Source of the DNA: Caldimonas manganoxidans ATCC BAA-369
GTDB taxonomy: Bacteria > Pseudomonadota > Gammaproteobacteria > Burkholderiales > Burkholderiaceae_C
Assembly: GCF_000381125.1 (NCBI RefSeq)
Contig: NZ_KB905931.1
Location: 124,001-188,000 of the forward strand
DNA length: 64,000 nucleotides
Direction: 5' to 3'
The position numbers and the translations under genes were made by a program. The first letter of the stretch is position 1. The number at the start of each line of letters is the position of its first letter. The notes under the pieces were generated by a model, which was given only the letters and a program-made list of their open reading frames with translations, had not been told where the DNA came from and did no database searches. Shown here one piece after another: positions 29,475 to 37,783 of this stretch.

Positions 29475-29550
29475 TGGCTCCCCGACCTGGGCTCGAACCA
29501 GGGACCTGCGGATTAACAGTCCGTCGCTCTACCGACTGAGCTATCGGGGA
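29475..29550 (-). tRNA. tRNA-Asn (anticodon GTT)
   Basis: A 76-nt cloverleaf lies on the minus strand: acceptor TCCCCGA with TCGGGGA, D arm GCTCAGTCGGTAGAGC, anticodon loop CTGTTAA giving GTT, and T loop TTCGAGC. CCA is encoded. Confidence 0.97.
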
Positions 29551-29563
29551 ACAGAAGACTTAA

Positions 29564-29593
29564 ATTATAGCCACAAAATTTCCTGGATCACAA
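29564..29593 (-). promoter_or_regulatory. tRNA-Asn promoter
   Basis: On the minus strand, TTGTGA (29593-29588) and TATAAT (29569-29564) are 18 bp apart, ending 13 bp from the tRNA 5' end. The -35 overlaps the stop codon of the TonB receptor gene. Confidence 0.7.
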
Positions 29594-31756
29594 GTCCGCT
29601 TGCAACGACAAGCGCATGCTGCGCGGGGCCAGCGGGTAGAGGAAGGCGTGGCCATATTGGAAGGGGGATTCGCGCCAGGCGCGGCGGTCGGTGAGGTTGT
29701 CGATGCCGGCGCGCCAGGTGAGTGTGGTGCCGGCCATGCGGTGCTGATGCACCAGGCCCAGATCCCAGCGTGTCCAGGAGGGGATGCGCATGCTGTTGTC
29801 GGCCAGCACCATGCGGTCGCCTTCGTGCACCAACGAGGCCGCCAGGCGCAGCCCGGGCAGCGCCGACACCCGGTATTCGATGCCCGCCTTCACGGTATGG
29901 GCCGGGACATTGACGGGGCGTTTGCCATTGAGGCTGGGATCGGCGGCGCCTTCGCGGCGGGCGTGCAGCCACATGGCGCTGCCATGGATGCGCCAGGGGC
30001 CCAGGTCCCAGGTGGTGTGGCCTTCCAGGCCGCGGTGACGGGCCTGGCCGTCGAATTGGCGGGTGCAGGTATCGCCGGTGCTGTCGTCGAAGCAATCCGA
30101 GCCGATGTCCGATACCGCCGGCCGCTGGATGTCGAACCAGGCCAAGCCCCATTGGAGCGCATCGCTGCGCCCTTTCAGACCGAGCTCCACTTGGCGGCTC
30201 TTCAAGCCCGGCAGGGCTTGCCCGGCATTGGTGTACCGGGCCCGATTGGGCACCACTTCGGATTCGACGCCGCGCCCCCAGCTGGCGTAGACCATGTGGC
30301 GCGGCCTGAACTCGTGGCTGAGTGCCAGCCAGGGCGTGGTGAAAGATTGCCGGTACGCGGTGGCTTCGGGGTCCCCGCTGGTGCGCTCGGTGGCTCGGTG
30401 CATTCGTGTATGGCGCACGCCCACCCAAGCCGTCCAGCGTGGGGCCAGCTCGACGGCATCGCGCACATAGAACTCGGTAGAGCGCTCGCTGCGGTTCGTG
30501 TTGGGGTCGGGCTGCCGGTCCGACGGCTGCACCTGGGTCTGCCCATCGACCGTGCCCGTGCCCGCCCAGCGATAGATTTGATCTTGCAGGCGCGCCGTGT
30601 AGCGGCTGAACAGCACACCGGTGGTGAGGCTGTGCTGCATCCCGCCCAGCAGGATCTTGCCGTCGGCATGGAGGTCCAGCGCGTGCGTGCGGCGGTGTTC
30701 ATCGTCACTGACGTACTCGTACAGATCGAAGCTGCCATCGCTGCAATAGCGGTCGTAGTTGCCTTCGGCATCGCAGCCGTAGGGAAATGCCAGTCGATCG
30801 TCGGTCAGTAGTCGCTGGGTGCCCAGGTGGGCGGTGAGGCGCCAATCGGGGTCGAGTTGGTGGCGCACCCTCAGCGAGGCCGTCAAGGCATCCATCACGA
30901 CAGGCAGCGACCAGGTTTGGTTGTTCAGGTTGATCCGCGGGTCGCCCGCAGCCGGCAGCGTGCTGCCCAGCAGGCTGAAGGCGGGCTGGCTCGGTTGGCT
31001 GCGGCGGCTGGTTTCGACCTCGGCTTCCACCACGGTGGCGGGGCTGAGGCGCCAGTCGCCTGCGGCGGCCAACAGCCGGCGATGCCCGGTGTCGCTGCGC
31101 AACGGAGAGTCGAGGTGCTCGTAGGCCGCATTGATGCGCAGCCCGAAGCGCTCGTCCGTGCCGAAGCGCTCGCCGAGGTCAGCGGCCAGCCCCACCGTTT
31201 GGCGGCTGCGCCAGCCCAGCTCGACGCTGCGCACCGGACCTTCCGGACGCTTGACGACGAGGTTGACCAGGCCCCCTGGGGCGCTGGTGCCGGCTTGGAT
31301 GCCGCTGGTGCCTTTGAGCACCTCGACCGCTGCCTTGTTGTCCAGCGGGATGGACGTCTCGGCATTGATCGGCAGGCCATCGCGCCGGTAATTGAAGCGG
31401 TTGTCCAGCACGAAGCCGCGCACCGACAGAAAGTCCCAGTAGCCTTGCGCGTTGTAGCTGTCGCTGATGCTGGCCTCCAGGCTCACGGTGTCGGCGATAC
31501 GGGTGGCGCCGCGGTCTTTGAGCTCGCCCTCTGAAATCACCGTGGCCGCCAGCGGCGTGCGCGCCAGCGGCATCGCGCCAAAGCCTGCGACCTCGGCGCG
31601 GGCGGTGGGCGTCTGACCCGTGACGGTGACCGCCGGCAAGGCCTCGGAAGTGGCCTGGGCGCGGGCACCGTAGGCCACGACGGCAAGGCAGGCCAAGGCC
31701 AGCGGGCGGCGGGCCGGGCGGAAGAAGAGAGAGGGGCGGCGTACAGCAGCGGCCAT
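29588..31756 (-). CDS. TonB-dependent receptor under TPP-riboswitch control
   Basis: This is a 722-residue outer-membrane receptor of siderophore-receptor type. A signal peptide (LALACLAVVAYGARAQA) is followed by a TonB box-like LPAVTVTG. The plug domain runs about 50-180 and includes RDGLPINAETSIPL and VEVLKGTSGIQAGTSAPGGLVN. A 22-strand barrel ends in MRLSLQADL. No N-terminal signalling domain is present. By sequence it looks like a ferric-siderophore receptor. A TPP riboswitch lies about 80 nt upstream, so the cargo is more likely thiamine or a precursor. I use the ATG at 31756, because the frame upstream runs into the riboswitch. Confidence 0.85.
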   Translation of the reverse strand: MAAAVRRPSLFFRPARRPLALACLAVVAYGARAQATSEALPAVTVTGQTPTARAEVAGFGAMPLARTPLAATVISEGELKDRGATRIADTVSLEASISDSYNAQGYWDFLSVRGFVLDNRFNYRRDGLPINAETSIPLDNKAAVEVLKGTSGIQAGTSAPGGLVNLVVKRPEGPVRSVELGWRSRQTVGLAADLGERFGTDERFGLRINAAYEHLDSPLRSDTGHRRLLAAAGDWRLSPATVVEAEVETSRRSQPSQPAFSLLGSTLPAAGDPRINLNNQTWSLPVVMDALTASLRVRHQLDPDWRLTAHLGTQRLLTDDRLAFPYGCDAEGNYDRYCSDGSFDLYEYVSDDEHRRTHALDLHADGKILLGGMQHSLTTGVLFSRYTARLQDQIYRWAGTGTVDGQTQVQPSDRQPDPNTNRSERSTEFYVRDAVELAPRWTAWVGVRHTRMHRATERTSGDPEATAYRQSFTTPWLALSHEFRPRHMVYASWGRGVESEVVPNRARYTNAGQALPGLKSRQVELGLKGRSDALQWGLAWFDIQRPAVSDIGSDCFDDSTGDTCTRQFDGQARHRGLEGHTTWDLGPWRIHGSAMWLHARREGAADPSLNGKRPVNVPAHTVKAGIEYRVSALPGLRLAASLVHEGDRMVLADNSMRIPSWTRWDLGLVHQHRMAGTTLTWRAGIDNLTDRRAWRESPFQYGHAFLYPLAPRSMRLSLQADL

Positions 31757-31834
31757 CGGGGAGCTTTCGTGTCTAGAGGCAGGCCGGCGGCTGAAGGAGG
31801 GGGCTGCACACCACGGGCAGCCTCGCCGTTCGGA

Positions 31835-31916
31835 CGCTTCCCTGCGCGAGGATGATCTCAATCAGGTTCAAAGGGACTGTCTCAGCCGGGCCTGGGCAGA
31901 CCCGACACCCCTAGCG
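31835..31916 (-). ncRNA. TPP (thiamine pyrophosphate) riboswitch
   Basis: Read on the minus strand the element has all conserved blocks in order: GGGGTG (31911-31906), GGCTGAGA (31887-31880), TTTGAACCTGAT ending at 31861, then CATCCTCGCGCAGGGAAGCG. P1 closes as CGCT (31916-31913) with AGCG (31838-31835). These are the J3/2 CUGAGA and J2/4 ACCUGA pyrimidine-binding core and the GGGAAG of the aptamer. Downstream, GGCTGC and GCAGCC (31822-31802) form a possible expression-platform stem. It lies between fpr and the receptor gene. Confidence 0.95.
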
Positions 31917-31975
31917 AATGACCGTGCAGCAAGCCACGCGGTCGATGAGATTATCGCGCAGCCGTGCAGGCGGCC

Positions 31976-33052
31976 TCAGTCGTCGAAGCTGGGGGTCTCC
32001 ACCCCCAGCACTTTGTGCAGCTTGGGGCTGGTGGTGGTGTACTGCAGGTGGATGCGCTTGTCCGGGAAGATGTAGGGGGCCGCGCCGAAGGCGGCCAGTG
32101 CGGCTTCGTGGAAGCCCGAGAGGATGAGCTTCTTCTTGCCTGGGTAGGTATTGATGTCACCCACGGCAAAGATGCCCGGGACGCTGGTTTCGAACTTCTC
32201 GGTGTCGACGACGATTTGCTTGTGCTCCAAGGCCAAGCCCCAGTGCGCGATCGGTCCCAGCTTGGGGCTCAGACCGAAGAAGACCAGCAGCGCATCCAGG
32301 GGCACGACGCGCGTGACGCCGTCATGGCCCGTGACCTTCACGCCGGTGAGGCGTTCATCGGCTTCCTCGATGCCGGTGATCTGTCCGACCACGAACTGCA
32401 TCTGCATCGCATCGCACAGCTCTCTCATGCGCGCCACGGACGCTGGTGCCGCACGAAAGCCATCACGGCGGTGGATGAGGATGACACTTTCGGCCCGGTG
32501 GGGGCCGTCCTGCGCGAAGTTGAGCGTCCAATCCAGGGCGGAATCCCCCCCGCCGACGATGACGACGTTCTGGCCCGCGAACTGGGCAGGGTTCTTCACA
32601 CGATAGAACACCTGGCGCTCGAGGTATTTTTCCAGGCCATCGACTTTCAGCTGCCGGGGCTGGAAGGCGCCGACGCCGGCGGCGATGAAGACGGTCTTGG
32701 TGATGAAGCGCGTGCCCTTGGAGGTGGCCACGTGAAAGCGTCCATCGTCGCGGCGTTGCACTTCGCTGACTTCTTGCCCCAGATGGAACGTGGCTCCGAA
32801 AGGCTCGATCTGCTTGAGCAGGTTGTCCGTGAGTTCGCGTCCCGTGCACACAGGCACGGCCGGAATGTCGTAAATCGGCTTGTCGGGATAGAGCTCGATG
32901 CACTGGCCACCGGGGTAGGGCAGTGAATCGATGACATGGGCCTTGACTTCGAGCAGGCCCAATTCGAACACCTGGAACAAGCCCACCGGCCCGGCGCCGA
33001 CGATGACGGCATCGGTCTCGATGAGGGGCGCGATGTTCTCAGGTGCGTCCAT
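31976..33052 (-). CDS. Ferredoxin--NADP reductase, thioredoxin-reductase-like type
   Basis: This 358-residue flavoprotein moves electrons between NADPH and ferredoxin. The FAD motif [16 protein letters not shown] is near residue 18 and [13 protein letters not shown], part of the NAD(P) domain, near 165. C-terminal [22 protein letters not shown] (given here as [11 protein letters not shown]) is typical of the TrxR-like FNR (YumC) family. There is no CxxC redox centre, which excludes thioredoxin reductase. It lies 9 bp after fdxA, so the two should work as a pair. Confidence 0.9.
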   Translation of the reverse strand: MDAPENIAPLIETDAVIVGAGPVGLFQVFELGLLEVKAHVIDSLPYPGGQCIELYPDKPIYDIPAVPVCTGRELTDNLLKQIEPFGATFHLGQEVSEVQRRDDGRFHVATSKGTRFITKTVFIAAGVGAFQPRQLKVDGLEKYLERQVFYRVKNPAQFAGQNVVIVGGGDSALDWTLNFAQDGPHRAESVILIHRRDGFRAAPASVARMRELCDAMQMQFVVGQITGIEEADERLTGVKVTGHDGVTRVVPLDALLVFFGLSPKLGPIAHWGLALEHKQIVVDTEKFETSVPGIFAVGDINTYPGKKKLILSGFHEAALAAFGAAPYIFPDKRIHLQYTTTSPKLHKVLGVETPSFDD

Positions 33053-33061
33053 GACGGGCGA

Positions 33062-33385
33062 TCAACGCTTGAGCTCGGAGAGCTTGCCGGTGCGGTCTTT
33101 CCATTCGTCCGCATCGGGCAGAGGCGCTTTGCGCTTGGTGATGCTCGGCCAAATCTTCGCCAGCTCGGCATTGAGGGCGATGAAGTGTTGCTGATCGCCA
33201 GGCACGTCTTCCTCCGGCATGATGGCATTGACCGGGCATTCGGGGATGCATACCGCACAGTCGATGCATTCGTCGGGGTCGATGGCCAGGAAATTGGGGC
33301 CTTCGCGGAAGCAGTCCACCGGGCACACGTCCACGCAGTCGGTGTACTTGCAGCGGATGCAGGCTTCGGTCACGACGTGGGTCAT
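33062..33385 (-). CDS. fdxA: Ferredoxin FdxA with [3Fe-4S][4Fe-4S] clusters
   Basis: This 107-residue ferredoxin has an N-terminal cysteine set [19 protein letters not shown] and a second set [15 protein letters not shown]. This is the pattern of seven-iron ferredoxins of the Azotobacter FdI type. The helical C-terminal tail (about 40 residues) is typical. It is followed at once by a ferredoxin reductase gene and preceded by cobA of the sulfate operon, from which it is separated by about 85 bp. Confidence 0.94.
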   Translation of the reverse strand: MTHVVTEACIRCKYTDCVDVCPVDCFREGPNFLAIDPDECIDCAVCIPECPVNAIMPEEDVPGDQQHFIALNAELAKIWPSITKRKAPLPDADEWKDRTGKLSELKR

Positions 33386-33471
33386 AGGGGGATCTCGAGG
33401 AATAGAAGAAACTGTGGAGTCAGGCCGGGGCCTTACGAGGCATCGGCCTTTGGGCAGCATTGGCCGAGATT

Positions 33472-34260
33472 CTAAGGCCGAGGGCCGGGGCAGGCTCCTT
33501 GCGCCAGGACAAGATCCCCGGTGCCGGGATCGTCTTTGAGCATGTCTGGGTGCTGGCGAGCCGCCGCACGCAGGGGGCGGGCGCCGCTGCCTACGATGAC
33601 CACGGTCGGGCGCCCGGCGTGCAGCACGCTGGCTTGGGCCAGGCTGACCACGGTGTGGTCGCTCTGCAATTCGTCGGGCCAACCGGCACGCGAGACCACG
33701 CTGGCCGGCGTGTCCTCAGGCCAGCCGGCTTCACGCAGCCGGCGCGACAGCGCGCCGAGCTGGCGTCCGGCCATGTAGAACACTTCGGTGTCGGCGCTGC
33801 GGCTGGCGTGCAGCTGGCCCGAGCGCGTCATGGCCGTCGTCAGGCTCACGCTGCGGCCCGTGCCGCGTCGGGTCAAGGGGCGTTGGCTGGCGGCGGCAGC
33901 CGCCAGCGCGGCCGTCACGCCGGGCACGACCTCGGTGGTCAGGCCCGCGGCCGCGGCGGCTTCGAGTTCTTCCTCCAGGCGCCCGAAGACACTGGGGTCC
34001 CCTCCTTTGAGTCGCACCACCAGATCCACTTGGCGCGCGTAGCGCACCAGCAGCGCATTGATGGCGGCCTGGCCGGTCGAATCACAGAACCCCCGCTTGC
34101 CCACATGGATCCAGCGGGCCTGGGGAGCGAATTCGCGCAGGGCAGGGTCGGTCAGGGCGTCGTACAGCACGACATCGGCCTGAGCCAAGCGCCGGGCGCC
34201 GCGCAGGGTGATGAGGTCGGCCGCGCCCGGGCCGGCTCCAATGAAGACGATCCTGCCCAT
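33472..34260 (-). CDS. cobA: Uroporphyrinogen-III C-methyltransferase
   Basis: CobA/SUMT (262 aa) adds two methyl groups to uroporphyrinogen III to give precorrin-2, the first step to siroheme. The SAM-binding [14 protein letters not shown] is near residue 8, [14 protein letters not shown] near 80, and [11 protein letters not shown] near 115. It lacks the CysG oxidase/chelatase part, so that step must be encoded elsewhere. It follows cysN by 14 bp and supplies the siroheme needed by CysI. Confidence 0.95.
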   Translation of the reverse strand: MGRIVFIGAGPGAADLITLRGARRLAQADVVLYDALTDPALREFAPQARWIHVGKRGFCDSTGQAAINALLVRYARQVDLVVRLKGGDPSVFGRLEEELEAAAAAGLTTEVVPGVTAALAAAAASQRPLTRRGTGRSVSLTTAMTRSGQLHASRSADTEVFYMAGRQLGALSRRLREAGWPEDTPASVVSRAGWPDELQSDHTVVSLAQASVLHAGRPTVVIVGSGARPLRAAARQHPDMLKDDPGTGDLVLAQGACPGPRP

Positions 34261-34274
34261 GTGGCCAGCCCTCT

Positions 34275-35567
34275 TCAGTTCACCGACTTCACCAGCAGGG
34301 CACCGCTGGTGCGGTGGCTGCTCGGATCGACGACGATGAGCGCGCCGCCGACCCGGTTGTCGGCGTACGGTTCCACCGGCAAGGCTTGCTGCGTCTCGAC
34401 CGTGACATGACCGATGTCGTTGACCGCCAGTTCATGCGCTTCGGTGGGTTGCAGACTGTGAATGTCCAGCCGGCTGTCGATGCTCGTGATGCGGGCTTGC
34501 ACCCAGCGGTTGCCATGGCGCACCCAGTACTTGCGACCCACCACGGCCGGTTCGGTGTCCAGCCAAGCCAGCGTGGCCGCAAAGCGCTGGGTGGTGCGCA
34601 CGGTGCCCGGCGTGGCGATCCAGTCGCCGCGGGAGACATCGAGCTGGCGGTCCAGCACGATGCCTGCCGATTCACCGGCCACGCAGGAGGCCACCACGCT
34701 GCCGGCGCGGCGCACCTGTGCCACCACCGCGGTCTCGCCGCTGGGCAGGATTTGCACGGCATCGCCGGCTTTGACCTGGCCGTGGGCGATGCGGCCCCAC
34801 AGCGTGCGCGGCTGATTGCCCGTGCCTTCGCCTTCGCGCGCCACGTACTGCACCGGGATGAGCAGATGGCCGCTGATGCGTTCTTGCACCGTGGGCAGGG
34901 TTTCGAGCAGTTGCAGCAGCGACGGGCCGTCGTACCAGGGCGCATCCAGCGGTTGCGTGACATTGTCCCCGCGCAGGGCCGACACCGGCACGATGCCGGC
35001 GACGGCGATGCCGGCTTGCTCGGCGAAATCGAGCAGGGCGTTGCGCACGGCGGTGTAAGCCGGGGCCGGATCGCTCACCGCATCGAGCTTGTTGACGGCA
35101 AACACGATGCTGGGCACGCGCAGCAGGTGCGCCAGCAAGGCGTGCCGGCGAGTCTGCGGGAGCAAGGCCACTGGCTGCTGCTTCAGGTCGAGCTTGGTGA
35201 TGTCCACCAGCACCACGGCGGCATCGCTGCCGGCAGCGGCCGTCACCATGTTGCGGGTGTATTGCTCATGGCCCGGCGCATCGGCGATGATGAACTTGCG
35301 CTGCTTGGTGGCGAAGTAACGATACGCCACATCGATCGTGATGCCTTGCTCGCGCTCGGCTTCCAAACCGTCGGTGAGCAATGACAAGTCCAGCGGCTGG
35401 CCGGCGGCCTTTCTCTGCAACATGTCGAGCTGGTCGGCCAGGATGGCGCGGCTGTCGTACAGCAGGCGGCCGATCAGCGTGCTCTTGCCATCGTCGACGC
35501 TGCCGGCGGTGAGGAAGCGCAAGGCGCGATGATCGGTGATCTGGGTAGAGGCAACGGAGGCGATCAT
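34275..35567 (-). CDS. cysN: ATP sulfurylase GTPase subunit
   Basis: CysN (430 aa) is the EF-Tu-like GTPase that drives APS formation by CysD. G motifs: GSVDDGKSTLIGRL (about 22), DAPGHEQY (about 100) and NKLD (about 158). It ends after the translation-factor beta domains and has no fused APS kinase, in line with a pathway that skips PAPS. Its ATG shares one base with the cysD stop (TAATG). Confidence 0.96.
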   Translation of the reverse strand: MIASVASTQITDHRALRFLTAGSVDDGKSTLIGRLLYDSRAILADQLDMLQRKAAGQPLDLSLLTDGLEAEREQGITIDVAYRYFATKQRKFIIADAPGHEQYTRNMVTAAAGSDAAVVLVDITKLDLKQQPVALLPQTRRHALLAHLLRVPSIVFAVNKLDAVSDPAPAYTAVRNALLDFAEQAGIAVAGIVPVSALRGDNVTQPLDAPWYDGPSLLQLLETLPTVQERISGHLLIPVQYVAREGEGTGNQPRTLWGRIAHGQVKAGDAVQILPSGETAVVAQVRRAGSVVASCVAGESAGIVLDRQLDVSRGDWIATPGTVRTTQRFAATLAWLDTEPAVVGRKYWVRHGNRWVQARITSIDSRLDIHSLQPTEAHELAVNDIGHVTVETQQALPVEPYADNRVGGALIVVDPSSHRTSGALLVKSVN

Positions 35568-36526
35568 TAGAAGTACCCCTCTTTCTTGCGGCGCTCCATC
35601 GAAGCGTCGGAGGTGCGGTCGTCCATGCGGGTGGCGCCGCGCTCGCTCACGGTGGCCTTGAGCGTTTCGGCCACGATTTCGGCGGCATTGATCGCCGTAC
35701 TCTCGACTGGGCACGTGCAGGTCATGTCACCGACGGTGCGGAAGCGCACCTGCACGGTTTCGACCTCCTCGCCGGGCTGGGGCGGCGTGAGTTCGGTCAC
35801 TGGCACCAGCAGGCCTTTGCGACGCACGACCTGACGCTCGTGCGCGTAGTACAGGCTGGGCAGCGGGATGTTCTCGCGCGCGATGTACAGCCACACGTCC
35901 AGCTCGGTCCAGTTGCTGATCGGAAAGGCCCGCATGTGCTCGCCGGGACGGATGCGCGTGTTGAACAGCGTCCACAGCTCTGGACGCTGCTCTTTGGGTT
36001 GCCACTGACCGAAGCTGTCTCGGTGGCTGAAGATGCGCTCTTTGGCGCGAGCTTTTTCCTCGTCGCGGCGGGCTCCACCGATCAACAGGTCGAAGCGGTG
36101 CTCTTCGATGGTTTCGAGCAGCGTGACGGTTTGGTGCCCGTTGCGCGACTCCAAAGGATGGGCCAGCCGCACCGTGCCCCGTCGGATGGAGTCTTCCACA
36201 TGGCCGACCACGAGGCGCTCGCCCATCTCGGCCACACGTCGGTCACGGAACTCGATCACCTCGGGGAAATTGTGGCCAGTGTCGACATGCACCAGCGGGA
36301 AAGGCAGTCGGCCCTTGAAGACACCGTTGCCGAGGTGGTTCTTGAAAGCCTTTTCGGCCAGGCGCAGCACCACGCAGGAATCCTTCCCGCCGGAGAAGAG
36401 CAAGGCCGGACGCTCGAAAGCGGCCGCGGCCTCACGCAGAATGAAGATGGCTTCTTCTTCGAGCCAGTCGAGGTGCCGGTGATCCAGTTCCGGCAACAGT
36501 TGGTCGATGCTTACGGGCGCGTTCAC
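35567..36526 (-). CDS. cysD: ATP sulfurylase subunit 2
   Basis: CysD (319 aa) adenylates sulfate to APS. It is a PP-loop enzyme: LFSGGKDSCVVL is near residue 43, with HVDTGHNFPEV (about 80) and LIGGARRDEEKAR (about 150). The GTG at 36526 overlaps the cysH stop codon by 4 bp (GTGA). The family start MNAPVSIDQLLPELDHR supports this non-ATG start, and the frame further upstream lies inside cysH. Confidence 0.95.
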   Translation of the reverse strand: MNAPVSIDQLLPELDHRHLDWLEEEAIFILREAAAAFERPALLFSGGKDSCVVLRLAEKAFKNHLGNGVFKGRLPFPLVHVDTGHNFPEVIEFRDRRVAEMGERLVVGHVEDSIRRGTVRLAHPLESRNGHQTVTLLETIEEHRFDLLIGGARRDEEKARAKERIFSHRDSFGQWQPKEQRPELWTLFNTRIRPGEHMRAFPISNWTELDVWLYIARENIPLPSLYYAHERQVVRRKGLLVPVTELTPPQPGEEVETVQVRFRTVGDMTCTCPVESTAINAAEIVAETLKATVSERGATRMDDRTSDASMERRKKEGYF

Positions 36527-37275
36527 GAGCGGGCTCCGATCAGAGAAACGGCAGAAGAGTTGTCTTTTCGAACGTGCAGACCGCATTCTTTGGCGGCTTC
36601 GTCCTCCCACCACCAACGGCCGGCGCGGAAGTCCTCGCCCACCGCGATGGCACGTGTGCATGGCGCACAGCCGATGCTGGGGTAGAACTGGTCATGCAGC
36701 GGGTTGTATGGCACGTCGTGGGTGGCGATGTAGTGCCAGACGTCGTTCCACGACCAGTCCGCCAGCGGGTTGAGCTTGGTGCGGCGTTGATCGTCGAGGT
36801 CGCGGAAGGGCACTTCAGCGCGGTGGCTGGACTGCTCGCGGCGCAGGCCCGTGATCCAGGCTTGCCGGCCTTGCAGCATGCGCGACAGCGGCTCGAGTTT
36901 CCGGATCGAGCAGCAGCGCTTGCGCAACTCGATGCTTTCGTACATGGCCTTTTCACCGTGTCGCTGCACGAAATGCACCACGGCCTCATGCTGCGGCTCG
37001 TAGACCTCGACCCGCACGCCATAGCGCTCTTCGATGCGCGGAATCAAGGCCAGCGTCTCGGGATGCAGTGCGCCGGTTTGCAGTGTGCCGATCGCAATGT
37101 CCAGCCCGTGGCGGGCGATCATGTCCGTCAAGACCATGTCCTCGGCCCCCAGGCTCGTGGCTTGCACGATGCGGCCACGAAACTCTGCAGCAGCCGACTG
37201 CAACACCGCCAGCGCATGCGCATGGCGTGCAGCGTAGTCCGGCGAGGGGCGCGCGTAGAGTTCGATGGCTGTCAT
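36523..37275 (-). CDS. cysH: Adenylylsulfate (APS) reductase
   Basis: This 250-residue enzyme reduces APS to sulfite with thioredoxin. The paired motifs KRCCSIRK (about 120) and GCAPC (about 205) bind a [4Fe-4S] cluster and mark it as APS reductase, not the PAPS reductase of E. coli. The catalytic Cys is in the C-terminal KECGLHVR. No cysC gene occurs in the operon, which agrees. The start overlaps the preceding DUF934 gene stop by 4 bp (ATGA). Confidence 0.95.
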   Translation of the reverse strand: MTAIELYARPSPDYAARHAHALAVLQSAAAEFRGRIVQATSLGAEDMVLTDMIARHGLDIAIGTLQTGALHPETLALIPRIEERYGVRVEVYEPQHEAVVHFVQRHGEKAMYESIELRKRCCSIRKLEPLSRMLQGRQAWITGLRREQSSHRAEVPFRDLDDQRRTKLNPLADWSWNDVWHYIATHDVPYNPLHDQFYPSIGCAPCTRAIAVGEDFRAGRWWWEDEAAKECGLHVRKDNSSAVSLIGARS

Positions 37276-37769
37276 GACACGGCCTCCTTGTGGACTTTGC
37301 GGCGCGCAAACAAGGGGCGGTTGTCATGCACGTCGCCCTGGTAGTAGCCGCTGAAGAAGTCGAGCGCCCGACGGGCGACGGCTTCATCCTGATCGGCGCG
37401 CAACAGCACCGCATTGACGCCGGTGCGATCCAGCAGTGGCAGCATGTCGACCAGCACCTCACCGACGGCCCGGATTTCGCCGGCGAAGCGGTAGCGGCTG
37501 CGCAGCAGCCGGGCCTGGCTGTAGGCGCGACCATCGGTCCATTTCGGGAAGTGCAGCACCACCAAAGCCAGTCGGGGCAGATCGGCCTCGAGCGCTTCGA
37601 CATCGAAATCATTGGCGATGCGTACGCCCACGGGCAAATGGTTGGGCCACGTGGTGCGCACGGCTTGCCATTGGGGCCAGCTCAGCACGCGATGCGCCGC
37701 AGGTCCGGGCGCGGCTTCGTCTTCGGGGGCGTGCTGCCAAATGTCATCGTGGGGATGAATGAACTTCAT
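37272..37769 (-). CDS. DUF934 protein of the sulfite reductase operon
   Basis: This 165-residue cytoplasmic protein belongs to DUF934, found next to cysI in many beta- and alphaproteobacteria. No cysteine cluster, cofactor motif or membrane segment is visible. Conserved stretches are VGVRIANDFDVEAL, FPKWTDGRAYSQARLLR and FFSGYYQGDV. The family is suspected to help sulfite reductase, perhaps in electron supply, but this is not proven. The ATG at 37769 has AAGGA upstream; a TTG at 37787 is the alternative. It overlaps neighbours or nearly so on both sides. Confidence 0.85.
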   Translation of the reverse strand: MKFIHPHDDIWQHAPEDEAAPGPAAHRVLSWPQWQAVRTTWPNHLPVGVRIANDFDVEALEADLPRLALVVLHFPKWTDGRAYSQARLLRSRYRFAGEIRAVGEVLVDMLPLLDRTGVNAVLLRADQDEAVARRALDFFSGYYQGDVHDNRPLFARRKVHKEAVS

Positions 37770-37783
37770 GGGAAGGTCCTTGC

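Noticed and set aside
31757-31861. N-terminal extension of the TonB receptor to 31861
   Set aside because: It would overlap the conserved TPP aptamer, and the extra residues are Arg/Ser-rich without a signal peptide. The ATG at 31756 gives a normal signal peptide.
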